Below, in pieces: positions 1 to 7,617 of a stretch of 32,548 bases of DNA. The notes below the pieces were generated by a model. It did not search any database. It was not told the origin of the DNA and worked only from the letters and a program-made list of their open reading frames with translations. Where the stretch lies: assembly GCF_013359595.1 (NCBI RefSeq), contig NZ_JABFMP010000055.1, positions 1-32,548 of the forward strand, written 5' to 3'. Every line of letters begins with the position of its first letter. Position 1 is the first letter of the stretch. The translations under genes and the position numbers were made by a program. This stretch comes from Pseudomonas sp. C1C7 (lineage in GTDB: Bacteria; Pseudomonadota; Gammaproteobacteria; Pseudomonadales; Pseudomonadaceae).

Positions 1-64
1 GCCGAAGGCTGCGATCTTTTGATCTTTAAAAAGCAAAAGATCGCAGCCTTCGGCAGCTCCTGCA
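1..64. repeat. REP/REPIN-type inverted repeat
   Basis: Two long arms (GCCGAAGGCTGCGATCTTTT and its complement ending in CTTCGGC) flank a short A/T-rich centre, followed by GAGCTGC-type sequence. Near-identical elements occur at 2205-2300, 15882-15975 and 29062-29154. This is the common extragenic palindrome family of fluorescent pseudomonads; here it lies at the 3' end of the DUF533 gene and could help end its transcript. Confidence 0.85.
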
Positions 65-76
65 CGGGAGGGTGAG

Positions 77-823
77 TCAGGCAGCCCCGCCTCGCGCCTG
101 TTGCTCCAGATGCACCTGCAGATCCGGATCGATGCCCAACGCCGCCGCCAGCTCATCCAGATAGTTGCGCTCGGCATCCGCCTGATCATTCACCAGCATC
201 ACGCTGGCCAGGTACATCTCGGCGGCCATGCCCGGATCGTTGGCCGATTGGGCGACCTCGGCCGCATCCAGCGGTTTGGCGACTTCGTCGTCCAGCCACT
301 GTTGCAATTGCGGGTCGTCGGTGTGGCGGGCGATTTCGGCGTTGATCATCTGTTTTTCCGCGTCGTCGAAACGGCCATCGGCCTTGGCCGCGGCGATCAA
401 TGCCCGCAGGATCGCGTGGCTGTGTTCCTCGATTTCGGGACCCGCCAGCATGTCCACCGTGCGCATCGCTTGCTGCGGGGCCTGCTGTTGCTGCTGCGCC
501 GCCTGGCTGCGTTGCCAGGCCTGATACGCCTGGAAGGCCATCATCCCCAGCGAAGCGAGCGCGGCGTAGTTGCTGCCACCGCCGGAGCGTCCTTGAGACT
601 GCCCGCCCATCGGCGAGCCACCGCCGAGCAAACCACCCAGCAGACCGCCCAAACCGCCCATGCCACCGGCGCCAGCGCCGCCCATGCCGCCACCGCCACC
701 CAGCAGGCCACCGAGCAATCCGCCCAGATCCCCGAGCCCGCCTTGTGCCCCGCCACCGCCTCGCTGCGACATCGCCCCTTGGCCGCCGCGCAGTAATTGT
801 TCGAGCAGATCGCTGGTGTTCAT
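77..823 (-). CDS. DUF533 / TerB-like inner-membrane protein (YebE-like)
   Basis: A 248-residue protein with three parts. Residues 1-90 are glycine-rich and built of near-repeats of GGLGGLLGGLLGGG. A short hydrophobic stretch (YAALASLGMMAFQAY, about 88-102) is followed by a Gln-rich linker (QQQQQAPQQ). Residues 120-248 form an all-helical TerB-like domain with LIAAAKADGRFDDAEK, the acidic turn typical of DUF533. The family is known as membrane-associated, of uncertain function. The start at 823 is chosen because GAGGA lies about 8 nt upstream; an in-frame ATG 30 nt further upstream lacks support. The gene is monocistronic: the neighbour pcs is divergent and a REP element follows the stop. Identification by domain order and motif; molecular role unknown. 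Confidence 0.85.
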   Translation of the reverse strand: MNTSDLLEQLLRGGQGAMSQRGGGGAQGGLGDLGGLLGGLLGGGGGMGGAGAGGMGGLGGLLGGLLGGGSPMGGQSQGRSGGGSNYAALASLGMMAFQAYQAWQRSQAAQQQQQAPQQAMRTVDMLAGPEIEEHSHAILRALIAAAKADGRFDDAEKQMINAEIARHTDDPQLQQWLDDEVAKPLDAAEVAQSANDPGMAAEMYLASVMLVNDQADAERNYLDELAAALGIDPDLQVHLEQQARGGAA

Positions 824-1074
824 GACGACGTCCTCTTCGGTGGGTGGATCCAATCAATCAACGATAGCTTTTCCCGCCGAATGTGCTACCACCGTCCGGC
901 CGGACGCCCCGCACAGATTTATCCGCAGCCTTTTCCCCCGGCGCAGCTAAGATTCATAGGTGGTGAACCTTATTCCCGGATACCCGGTCGATACCTGCAA
1001 CCCGACCCGGTTTGCCGCCGCCTTTGTCCATCAAGGCGATGACTGGCTTGCTTCACTTTCTGGAGAACGCCCCC

Positions 1075-1797
1075 GTGATAACGACTCTACACATCGCCAG
1101 GCTCAAAGCGTGGGGAGCCCATGGTTTTACCGCCACCGGCGTGGTCACCGCCTTCCTTGCAACCCTCGCCCTGCTCGACAACCAGCCGACCACTTGCCTG
1201 CTGTGGCTGGGCGTGGCGCTGATCGTCGACGGCCTGGACGGCGCACTGGCGCGAAAGGTCAATGTGCAGTCGGTGCTGCCGAGCTTCGACGGCTCGATCC
1301 TCGACCTGGTGATCGATTACCTGACGTATGTGTTCATTCCGGCGCTGTTCATCTATCGCTACGTGCCGCTGCCGGAGTACACGCTGCTGCTGAGCGTGTC
1401 ACTGATCCTGGTGTCGTCGCTGTTCTGTTTCTGCAACGTCAACATGAAGAGCAAGGATAACTACTTCCAGGGCTTTCCCGCCGCGTGGAACGTGGTCGCC
1501 CTGTGCCTGTACATCATCGCGCCGTCGCCGTGGATCACCCTGCTGACCGTGATCGGCCTGGCCCTGCTGACCCTGACCCGGATGAAGTTCTTGCACCCGT
1601 TCCGCGTGCGCCGCTTCATGCCGATCAACATTGCGGTGACGGCGATCTGGTTGCTCTGCAGCCTGTCGCTGGTGATCAACCATCCGGTGATCAACCCGCT
1701 GGTGATGGGGCTCTGGCTGTTGATGTCGGCGTACTTTCTGGGGATCTGCTTCTGGCGCACGGCGCTGGAGTGGTTCGACGACTCACGGCTTAAATGA
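1075..1797 (+). CDS. pcs: Phosphatidylcholine synthase (CDP-diacylglycerol-choline O-phosphatidyltransferase)
   Basis: Integral membrane enzyme of 240 residues that condenses CDP-diacylglycerol with choline to give phosphatidylcholine and CMP. The CDP-alcohol phosphatidyltransferase motif is complete: D52-x2-D55-G-x2-A-R60, then 12 residues, G73-x3-D77-x3-D81. The 12-residue gap, instead of the 8 seen in most of the superfamily, is characteristic of bacterial Pcs. Several hydrophobic segments follow, ending in a membrane helix near LVMGLWLLMSAYFLGICFW. The GTG at 1075 is preferred because GGAGA lies 8 nt before it and the length then matches the family; an in-frame ATG at 1039 would add 12 residues. 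It is followed after one base by a DUF488 gene. Pcs is common in plant-associated pseudomonads and needs exogenous choline. Confidence 0.92.
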   Translation: MITTLHIARLKAWGAHGFTATGVVTAFLATLALLDNQPTTCLLWLGVALIVDGLDGALARKVNVQSVLPSFDGSILDLVIDYLTYVFIPALFIYRYVPLPEYTLLLSVSLILVSSLFCFCNVNMKSKDNYFQGFPAAWNVVALCLYIIAPSPWITLLTVIGLALLTLTRMKFLHPFRVRRFMPINIAVTAIWLLCSLSLVINHPVINPLVMGLWLLMSAYFLGICFWRTALEWFDDSRLK

Positions 1798-1798
1798 C

Positions 1799-2185
1799 AT
1801 GCCGATTCATATCGTGCGTCTTGGCTCTGCGCGAACTCCCGGCGAAGGCCTGCGCCTGGGCACGGTGCGCCGCCCGCCCCGTGGCGTGCCGAAAGCCGAG
1901 TTCGCCTCGAGGGATTTCTACGATGTGTGGCAGCCGCTGCTGTCCCCCAGCCCGGAGCTGGTCCACGAGGCGCAGGGGGCTGAAGACGAAAAGGCCTGGA
2001 ACGGCTTCAAGCGCAAGTTCAAGGCCGAAATGAACCACCCCGCCCCCAGCCAGTTGCTCGACCTGCTGGCCGCCCTCTCCCATCACACCAGCCTGGCGGT
2101 GGGCTGTTATTGCGAGGAAGAAGCGCATTGTCACCGGTCGGTGCTGCGCGAGTTGCTGGAAGCGCGTGGGGCGAAGGTGATTTGA
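1799..2185 (+). CDS. DUF488 family protein
   Basis: A 128-residue soluble protein. The opening MPIHIVRLGSARTPGEGLRLGTVRRPPRG and the C-terminal CYCEEEAHCHRSVLRELL are the hallmarks of DUF488 proteins, in which a short Cys-rich turn is followed by a helix. The function of the family is not established. The ATG lies one base after the pcs stop, so the two genes are very probably cotranscribed and translationally coupled. A REP element follows the stop codon. The pairing with pcs may be only positional; nothing in the protein points to lipid metabolism. Confidence 0.85.
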   Translation: MPIHIVRLGSARTPGEGLRLGTVRRPPRGVPKAEFASRDFYDVWQPLLSPSPELVHEAQGAEDEKAWNGFKRKFKAEMNHPAPSQLLDLLAALSHHTSLAVGCYCEEEAHCHRSVLRELLEARGAKVI

Positions 2186-2204
2186 ATCTCTGATACTCCG
2201 CAAT

Positions 2205-2300
2205 CCCCTGTAGGAGCTGCCGCAGGCTGCGATCTTTTGATTTTGATTTTTTGAAAAGCAAGATCAAGAGATCGCAGCCTGCGGCAGCTCCTACAGGGGG
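2205..2300. repeat. REP/REPIN-type inverted repeat
   Basis: Nearly perfect inverted repeat: CCCCTGTAGGAGCTGCCGCA on the left and its complement ending in CTACAGGGG on the right, with a 20-nt T/A-rich middle. Same family as 1-64. It lies between the convergent DUF488 and methyltransferase genes, where it may also act as a two-way transcription stop. Confidence 0.9.
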
Positions 2301-2319
2301 TTGGGTCAGGGGGTTGGTC

Positions 2320-3132
2320 TCATCGCCTTGTAATCACCACCTCCAGATACTCACTCGGCACGACCATCGACTTGTCCCCCGCCCGGTTCAGGCGGTTGAG
2401 CAGTTCGGTCATGTCCTGTTCCAGCGCCTTGGCACCGTCCGGTGGCAGCGCCGCGAAGGCCTTGTGCACCGGGCCGTACCAGCTGCGGAAGGTGTCGATG
2501 AAATGCGCGGCATCGCGATAGCGGAAGGTGAACAGCTTGCGCGTCACCTGCACCACGAAATCCCGTTCGTCGAACTGCGAGTGCAGCCAGGCTTCAGTGC
2601 CCCACTGCGACGGCGGTTGCGCACCGGGTGGCGGTGGCATGTGTTTGCCGAGGGTCTTGAACATCTGGCCGACGAAGCCTTCCGGGGTCCAGTTGGCCAT
2701 GCCGATCCGTCCGCCGGGCCGGCAGACCCGGGCCAGTTCCGCGGCAGCCTTGGGCTGGTCCGGGGTGAACATCACGCCGAACGTCGAGAGCACGGCGTCG
2801 AAACTGGCATCGGCAAATGGCAGCGCTTCGGCATCGGCCACCTGGAAGGTGACGTTGAGGCGCTCGGCTTTCGCCCGCTCCTGGCCACGCTCCAGCAGCG
2901 CGCCGACATAGTCGGTGGACGTCACCAGGCAGCCCCGGCGTGCGGCGGCCAGTGTGGCATTGCCGTTACCGGCGGCGACGTCGAGGACCTGCTCGTCGCA
3001 CAGCAGGTCGCAGGCCTCGGCCAGTTGCTCGCCGACAATCTGCAGGGTGGTCCCGATGACGGCGTAGTCGCCGCTGGCCCAGGCGGCCATCTGACGGGTT
3101 TTCAAGGCATTGAGATCAATGGGTGTACTCAT
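2320..3132 (-). CDS. Class I SAM-dependent methyltransferase
   Basis: A 270-residue soluble enzyme. The SAM-binding glycine loop VLDVAAGNGNATLAAA is motif I, followed by STDYV (acidic loop), VADAEALPFADASFDAVLSTF (motif II/III) and RVCRPGGRIGMANWTPEGF (motif IV region). This matches the UbiE/Methyltransf_11 type; the substrate cannot be told from sequence. The start at 3132 gives MSTPIDLNALK and has GGAG-type sequence close upstream. It lies 37 bp downstream of a DUF4242 gene on the same strand, and that pair is divergent from an AraC-family regulator, so the pair is the likely target of the regulator. Confidence 0.88.
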   Translation of the reverse strand: MSTPIDLNALKTRQMAAWASGDYAVIGTTLQIVGEQLAEACDLLCDEQVLDVAAGNGNATLAAARRGCLVTSTDYVGALLERGQERAKAERLNVTFQVADAEALPFADASFDAVLSTFGVMFTPDQPKAAAELARVCRPGGRIGMANWTPEGFVGQMFKTLGKHMPPPPGAQPPSQWGTEAWLHSQFDERDFVVQVTRKLFTFRYRDAAHFIDTFRSWYGPVHKAFAALPPDGAKALEQDMTELLNRLNRAGDKSMVVPSEYLEVVITRR

Positions 3133-3169
3133 GAACTCCGCTCCGTTGCGGGTTGGAATACCGCCCGGC

Positions 3170-3439
3170 TTACTCTGCCGTGGTCGGGTCGATGATGGAC
3201 GTGACCTGGGACACGCGGTTGGCCGGGAAACCGCTCTGGCGGGCATGTTCCTGGATCTGGGCTTCGCTGGGGGCGATGTACACGCAGTACAGCTTGTCGC
3301 CGGTGACATAGCTTTGCAGCCACTGCACTTCAGGCAGTTCGCGCAAGGTCCGGCAGGACTTTTGCGCAGCGGCTTTCAGATCCCTTTCTGACAGTGTTCC
3401 AGCACCTGCAATCTCGCGCTCAATGACGAACTTCGGCAT
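3170..3439 (-). CDS. DUF4242 family small protein
   Basis: An 89-residue protein, MPKFVIEREIAGAGTLS at the start, with the family pattern ...LPEVQWLQSYVTGDKLYCVYIAP then HARQSGFPANRVSQV. This is the ferredoxin-like DUF4242 fold; one characterised homologue from Streptomyces binds nickel, but most members have no known role. It is the first gene of a probable two-gene operon with the methyltransferase at 2320-3132. The region upstream contains the putative AraC-type direct repeats. Confidence 0.82.
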   Translation of the reverse strand: MPKFVIEREIAGAGTLSERDLKAAAQKSCRTLRELPEVQWLQSYVTGDKLYCVYIAPSEAQIQEHARQSGFPANRVSQVTSIIDPTTAE

Positions 3440-3523
3440 GGCAACCTCTCATTTCTTGTTATTGATGACAGGATCGGTGGCGACCCTGTGGGCAAACTAT
3501 CGCTCCGCTGTGCGCCCTGCGTC

Positions 3524-3557
3524 CTGCCCGATCGTCGGCGAGGACTGTCCGATCGTC
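3524..3557. promoter_or_regulatory. Putative AraC-family operator: two direct repeats 21 bp apart
   Basis: CTGCCCGATCGTC at 3524-3536 and CTGTCCGATCGTC at 3545-3557 are direct repeats differing at one base and offset by exactly 21 bp, two helical turns. Tandem half-sites with this period are usual for AraC-type activators. The site lies between the DUF4242 start (3439) and the AraC gene start (3632), so it could control both. Confidence 0.65.
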
Positions 3558-3631
3558 CGGAGATTTCATGCTCGGCCCAGACAGGCTCACAATCAGGCTT
3601 CTCACCCACAGTCGCTATTCGGGAAATGACG

Positions 3632-4597
3632 ATGGATGCCCTGTCACAGACCCTCCGTGTCGTTCGCCTGGCCGGCGCCATTTTCATCAACGCCCGGTTC
3701 ACCGCGCCCTGGTGCTATCAGTCGCCGAGAGCCGACACCGCCGCCCCCTTTCTGGAGCCGAACGCCGAGCAGGTGGTGATCTTTCACCTGATCACCGAAG
3801 GCGAGTGCTATGTCGAACTGGGCGACGAACCGCCGCTGTTGCTGAAGGCCGGCGACGTGGTGCTGTTCCCCCAGGGCGACGGCCATCGCATGACCTCCAA
3901 GCCGGGCTTGCCCCCTGCCACCGGCGGACGCCTGGACAAGATCCTCGCCCGACGGCCACAGCAACTGCGCTATGGCGGCGGTGGCGCGGTCACCCGGCTG
4001 GTGTGCGGCTACATGGCTTGCGATACGCGGCTCGCGGGGATGTTGCTGACCGGCTTGCCATCGGTGGTGCGGGTCAATGTGCGCGGCTCCAACGCCGGTA
4101 TGTGGCTGGAGTCGTCGGTGCGTTACGCCCTAGCCGAGGCCCGCTCGCCCAGGCCCGGCGGCGAAGGCGTGCTGGCGAAACTGGCGGAGGTGCTGTTCAT
4201 CGAAGTCCTGCGCCTGTACATGCACGAACACGGCAAGGGCCGCACCGGCTGGCTGGCGGGCGTGGGCGACCGGATCGTCGGCGCCGCCCTCAACGCCCTG
4301 CACGGCAAACCCTGCCACGCCTGGACTCTGGATGAACTGGCCCGCACCGCCGCCACCTCGCGCTCGGTGCTGGCCGAACGGTTCCAGCAACTGGTCGGCG
4401 TCTCGCCGATGCAATACCTGACGCAATGGCGCATGCTGCTGGCGGCCAATCTGTTACGCAGCAGCAACAGTTCCCTGATCCGCATCGCCGAAGAAGTGGG
4501 TTACCAGACCGACACCGCCTTCAGCCGCGCATTCCGCCGCGAATACGGGACCCCACCCGCCGCGTGGCGACGAAGCCACGCGACATCCATGCATTGA
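3632..4597 (+). CDS. AraC-family transcriptional regulator with N-terminal cupin domain
   Basis: A 321-residue regulator. The N-terminal half is a cupin (cupin_6/AraC_N type) with the strand pattern ...VVIFHLITEGECYVELGDEPPLLLKAGDVVLFPQGDGHRM. The C-terminal ~100 residues carry two helix-turn-helix motifs, LDELARTAATSRSVLAERFQ and IRIAEEVGYQTDTAFSRAFR, ending GTPPAAWRR, as in AraC/XylS proteins. The ATG at 3632 is chosen because GGGA lies 7 nt before it; the ATG at 3626 is too close to that site. It is divergent from the DUF4242-methyltransferase pair, which it probably activates. Ligand unknown. Confidence 0.92.
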   Translation: MDALSQTLRVVRLAGAIFINARFTAPWCYQSPRADTAAPFLEPNAEQVVIFHLITEGECYVELGDEPPLLLKAGDVVLFPQGDGHRMTSKPGLPPATGGRLDKILARRPQQLRYGGGGAVTRLVCGYMACDTRLAGMLLTGLPSVVRVNVRGSNAGMWLESSVRYALAEARSPRPGGEGVLAKLAEVLFIEVLRLYMHEHGKGRTGWLAGVGDRIVGAALNALHGKPCHAWTLDELARTAATSRSVLAERFQQLVGVSPMQYLTQWRMLLAANLLRSSNSSLIRIAEEVGYQTDTAFSRAFRREYGTPPAAWRRSHATSMH

Positions 4598-4620
4598 AAA
4601 CCCCTGGTATCCACCATCCC

Positions 4621-4649
4621 TGCAGGAGCAGCCTTCGGCAGCTCCTGCA
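4621..4649. terminator. Perfect hairpin (single REP unit) between convergent genes
   Basis: TGCAGGAGCAGCC, loop TTC, then GGC-A-GCTCCTGCA: a near-perfect stem between the AraC regulator and dipZ, which run toward each other. There is no strong T tract, so it is better described as a single REP hairpin that may serve as a bidirectional stop. Confidence 0.6.
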
Positions 4650-4667
4650 AAGAGCGTTGCGCAGGGT

Positions 4668-5882
4668 TTACGCGGCGGGGGTGGTGGCCTTGGCGTCAGC
4701 CTTGGCCTCTTGCAGCAGCTGCTGGATCATTTGTTCCTGATCGTCGTAGCGGCCTTCACCGAAGTGGGTGTAGCGGACCTGACCCTTGGCGTCGATCAGG
4801 TAGTGCGCAGGCCAGTACTGATTATCGAAGTTGCGCCAGATGGCGTAGTTGTTGTCGATCGCCACCGGGTAGGTGATGCCGTATTCCTTCACCTTGTCCT
4901 TGACGTTGTCGATGATGCGCTCGAAGCCGTATTCAGGGGTGTGCACGCCGATCACCACCAGGCCGTCCTTCTCGTATTTCTTCGCCCAGTCCTTCACGTA
5001 CGGCAGGGTGTGCTTGCAGTTGATGCAGTCGAAGGTCCAGAAATCCACCAGCACCACCTTGCCCTTGAGCGATTCGTTGGTCAGGGCCGGCGAGTTGATC
5101 CACTCCACGGCGCCGGCCAGTGATGGCATGGCTTGCATGGACTCGGCCTTTGCCTTGCTGACGAAGTAGTCGACGACTTTCGGCACGGTTTCCAGCACGC
5201 CTTTTTCGACCTTGCCGAGGGTTTCCGAGGAAGTGCTGGCCAGCAGCACGTTATCGGCACCGGTGGAGATCACCGCCGCACCGGCCAGCACCGCCACACC
5301 GGCACCGCGACGCAGCCAGCCGGTGACCGGGATCGACGGTTTCAGGCGATTGACCAGGCCACGACCGGCGAAGATCAGCACGCCCAGGGACAACGCGCTG
5401 CCCAGACCGTAGGCCACCAGCAACAGGCTGGTGCCGGCGTTCGCGCCTTGCAGCATGGCACCCGTGAGGATCACGCCGAGGATCGGCCCGGCGCACGGCG
5501 CCCAGAGCAGACCGGTGGCGACGCCGATCAACAGCGAACCCACGGGGCCGGACACCTTGCGGCTGTTGGGGTCGATGCGATTGCCCAGCGCCACGAACGG
5601 CCGCGCCAGCCAGTCACCGACCCGGGCGGAAATCAGCGACAGGGCAAACAGCACCATCACGATCAGCGCCACGTGGCGGCCGGCATTGCTGGCCTGAATC
5701 ACCCACTCGCTGCTGACCACGGCCAGGCTGGAAACCAGGGCGAACGTCAGGGCCATGCCACCGAGGGTAAGCAGGATCGACGAGCGCTTGCGGTCGGCGC
5801 CGGCGAACAGGAACGGCACGACCGGCAGGATGCACGGGCTGAGGACGGTCAGAATGCCGCCCAGGAAAGCGATGAGGAACAT
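4668..5882 (-). CDS. DipZ-like CcdA-thioredoxin fusion (transmembrane thiol-disulfide exchange protein)
   Basis: A 404-residue protein expected to move electrons from cytoplasmic thioredoxin to the periplasm. The N-terminal ~205 residues are a CcdA-like membrane domain with its two conserved cysteines in SPC17ILPVVPF and APC130AGPILG. The C-terminal ~150 residues are a TlpA/redoxin domain with VDFWTFDC286INC289KHTLPYV (CxxC) and the cis-Pro region TYPVAIDNNYAIWRNF. DipZ-type proteins carry this order of domains. The start at 5882 is supported by AGGTGA upstream; extension to 6107 would add a non-hydrophobic tail without a ribosome site. Two small exported-protein genes lie upstream on the same strand, separated by a hairpin at 5946-5975, so cotranscription is possible but not certain. 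Its client protein is unknown. Confidence 0.9.
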   Translation of the reverse strand: MFLIAFLGGILTVLSPCILPVVPFLFAGADRKRSSILLTLGGMALTFALVSSLAVVSSEWVIQASNAGRHVALIVMVLFALSLISARVGDWLARPFVALGNRIDPNSRKVSGPVGSLLIGVATGLLWAPCAGPILGVILTGAMLQGANAGTSLLLVAYGLGSALSLGVLIFAGRGLVNRLKPSIPVTGWLRRGAGVAVLAGAAVISTGADNVLLASTSSETLGKVEKGVLETVPKVVDYFVSKAKAESMQAMPSLAGAVEWINSPALTNESLKGKVVLVDFWTFDCINCKHTLPYVKDWAKKYEKDGLVVIGVHTPEYGFERIIDNVKDKVKEYGITYPVAIDNNYAIWRNFDNQYWPAHYLIDAKGQVRYTHFGEGRYDDQEQMIQQLLQEAKADAKATTPAA

Positions 5883-5945
5883 GGGATCACCTTTATAGAT
5901 TTGGAGGGCGACAGACCCATTGTGAAAACGGGTCGAACACATACC

Positions 5946-5975
5946 TGTGGCGAGGGGGCTTGCCCCCTCGCCACA
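5946..5975. repeat. Perfect 14-bp hairpin repeat
   Basis: TGTGGCGAGGGGGC, loop TT, then its exact complement. The same element recurs at 13070-13099 and, diverged, at 30913-30942. It lies between dipZ and the small exported-protein gene upstream and could attenuate read-through. Confidence 0.85.
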
Positions 5976-6012
5976 AAAGCCCCGTCCATATTCGGCCGGA
6001 GGAGTCAGGGCA

Positions 6013-6267
6013 TTACGCGTTTTGCTCATCCAGCCACTTGCCCTGCGGCGTGCGGCTGGCGCCATTTTCGGCAACGAACTGGCCTTGCGGCGTGCGGTCG
6101 TAACCATCTTCGGCCAGGAAGCCGTTGACGCTTTGTTTCTCTACTGGTGTCAGTTGGAAGCAGGTGCTGCTGCCGCAGGCGTTCTGCTCGACGGCGGCGT
6201 TGGCGTGGGCTGCGGCGCCGGCGACGGAGAAGGCAATGGCGGTCAGGAATCGGCTGACGTTGATCAT
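6013..6267 (-). CDS. Small exported protein with a duplicated RTPQG motif
   Basis: An 84-residue protein with a clear signal peptide (MINVSRFLTAIAFSVAGAAA, cleavage probably after AHANA). The mature part is about 60 residues, with two cysteines four apart (ACGSSTC) and a C-terminal tandem: DGYDRTPQGQF and NGASRTPQGKW. I do not recognise a named family. The start at 6267 has GAGGAA 7 nt upstream. It lies 42 bp after the DUF2790 gene on the same strand, and dipZ follows; the cysteine pair makes it a possible, unproven, client of the periplasmic thioredoxin domain. Confidence 0.8.
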   Translation of the reverse strand: MINVSRFLTAIAFSVAGAAAHANAAVEQNACGSSTCFQLTPVEKQSVNGFLAEDGYDRTPQGQFVAENGASRTPQGKWLDEQNA

Positions 6268-6309
6268 GGTTGTGTTCCTCGCTTCAAATGGGATGGGTAA
6301 TCGCAGCAC

Positions 6310-6573
6310 TCAGTTTTCCGAGGCGCAGTTGTCGGAAATCTTGCTGTAATCCAGGACCTGGGTTGCGTTGTGCGAATCCAGGTAGGTCAGCTGTGCGTTA
6401 ACCACTCCACAGGAAGGCGAAGCGTCCTCTTTGAGCGACACCACTTTCCTGATGTCCAGTTGGGTGCCGTAGGTGTAGGTCTTCTCGCTGACATCGGCTT
6501 CGGCGCGGGCCGACAGGGTGCAGATGTTCAGGGCGGCAAACAGGCAGGCGGCGTAGATGGCTTTGGTGTTCAT
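6310..6573 (-). CDS. DUF2790 domain protein, small exported
   Basis: An 87-residue protein with a signal peptide (MNTKAIYAACLFAALNICTL, cut near SARAEA). The mature sequence shows the DUF2790 pattern: YTYGTQLDIRKVVSL, SCGVVNAQLTYLDS, then a final YSKISDNC. The two conserved cysteines probably form a disulfide. Pseudomonas genomes carry many paralogues, often near metal-responsive two-component systems, but no function is established. It starts at 6573, divergent from the response regulator at 6877, and the intergenic region contains regulator-like repeats that could control both directions. Confidence 0.87.
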   Translation of the reverse strand: MNTKAIYAACLFAALNICTLSARAEADVSEKTYTYGTQLDIRKVVSLKEDASPSCGVVNAQLTYLDSHNATQVLDYSKISDNCASEN

Positions 6574-6722
6574 GGCGTTCTCCTCAAGGTTTCGATAGGT
6601 CAATCGTTCTTTGGGCAGAGGCGTCTGGCTGTGCCTCGATGGAACCTATTTAAAGCTCGCGAGGTATCCCGCATGTGTCGGGAAACCGCCGGTGTAAATC
6701 GGTACGTATCTGAATCGGCTCC

Positions 6723-6810
6723 GGATACAGAGCGATACAAACAGGGGCAAATTTCAGGTTTTTTTGTCCATGTGTATCCTCCGACAAGCCAGATACACTG
6801 CAATACAAAC
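6723..6810. promoter_or_regulatory. Tandem GATACA half-sites upstream of the two-component operon
   Basis: The 303-bp region 6574-6876 holds no gene. It contains GATACA at 6724-6729 and 6734-6739, and GATACA at 6792-6797 with AATACA at 6802-6807; within each pair the spacing is exactly 10 bp, and both pairs end in ACAAAC. Direct repeats of one helical turn are typical of OmpR-family binding sites, so autoregulation and control of the divergent DUF2790 gene are plausible. Related arrangements occur at 12956-13033 and 14535-14613. Confidence 0.6.
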
Positions 6811-6876
6811 GCCCGCAGGCGTGGTCGCAAAGGCTCTATAGACTGTGCGTCATCCCCCACTTTCAGAGGCAGTCAC

Positions 6877-7617
6877 ATGGAACACGTTGATCACATTCTC
6901 ATCGTCGACGATGATCGAGAGATCCGCGAACTGGTGGGCAACTATCTGAAGAAGAATGGCCTGCGCACCACGGTGGTGGCGGACGGTCGGCAGATGCGCA
7001 CCTTCCTCGAATCCACGCCGGTGGACCTGATCGTGATGGACATCATGATGCCGGGGGACGACGGCCTGATGCTCTGCCGCGAATTGCGCTCGGGTAAACA
7101 CAAGTCCACTCCGATCCTGATGCTCACCGCGCGCAACGATGAAACCGACCGCATCATCGGCCTGGAAATGGGCGCCGACGATTACCTGGTCAAGCCCTTC
7201 GCCGCCCGCGAGCTGCTGGCCCGCATCAATGCCGTGCTGCGCCGCACGCGGATGCTGCCGCCGAACCTTGTGGTGACCGAAACCAGCCGCCTGCTGGCCT
7301 TCGGGCGCTGGAAGCTGGACACCTCTGCCCGCCACCTGCTCGACAGCGACGGCACCATGGTCGCCCTGAGCGGCGCGGAATATCGCCTGTTGCGGGTGTT
7401 CCTCGACCATCCGCAACGGGTACTCAACCGCGATCAATTGCTCAACCTGACCCAGGGCCGCGATGCCGATCTGTTCGATCGCTCCATCGACCTGCTGGTC
7501 AGCCGCCTGCGCCAGCGCCTGCTGGACGACGCTCGCGAACCGGCCTACATCAAGACCGTTCGCAGCGAAGGTTATGTATTCTCCCTGCCGGTAGAAATTG
7601 TCGGAGCACCTGAATGA
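6877..7617 (+). CDS. OmpR-family response regulator
   Basis: A 246-residue DNA-binding regulator. The receiver domain (1-120) has the acidic pocket D11-D13, phosphoacceptor D55 (VMDIMMPGDDG), T84 and K106 (YLVKPF). The C-terminal winged helix (about 145-240) has ALSGAEYRLLRVFLDHPQRV and ends ...DLLVSRLRQRLLDDAREPAYIKTVRSEGYVF. The ATG at 6877 is preceded by AGAGG. Its stop overlaps the start of the sensor kinase (ATGA), so the pair is translationally coupled. The signal sensed is unknown. Confidence 0.95.
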   Translation: MEHVDHILIVDDDREIRELVGNYLKKNGLRTTVVADGRQMRTFLESTPVDLIVMDIMMPGDDGLMLCRELRSGKHKSTPILMLTARNDETDRIIGLEMGADDYLVKPFAARELLARINAVLRRTRMLPPNLVVTETSRLLAFGRWKLDTSARHLLDSDGTMVALSGAEYRLLRVFLDHPQRVLNRDQLLNLTQGRDADLFDRSIDLLVSRLRQRLLDDAREPAYIKTVRSEGYVFSLPVEIVGAPE

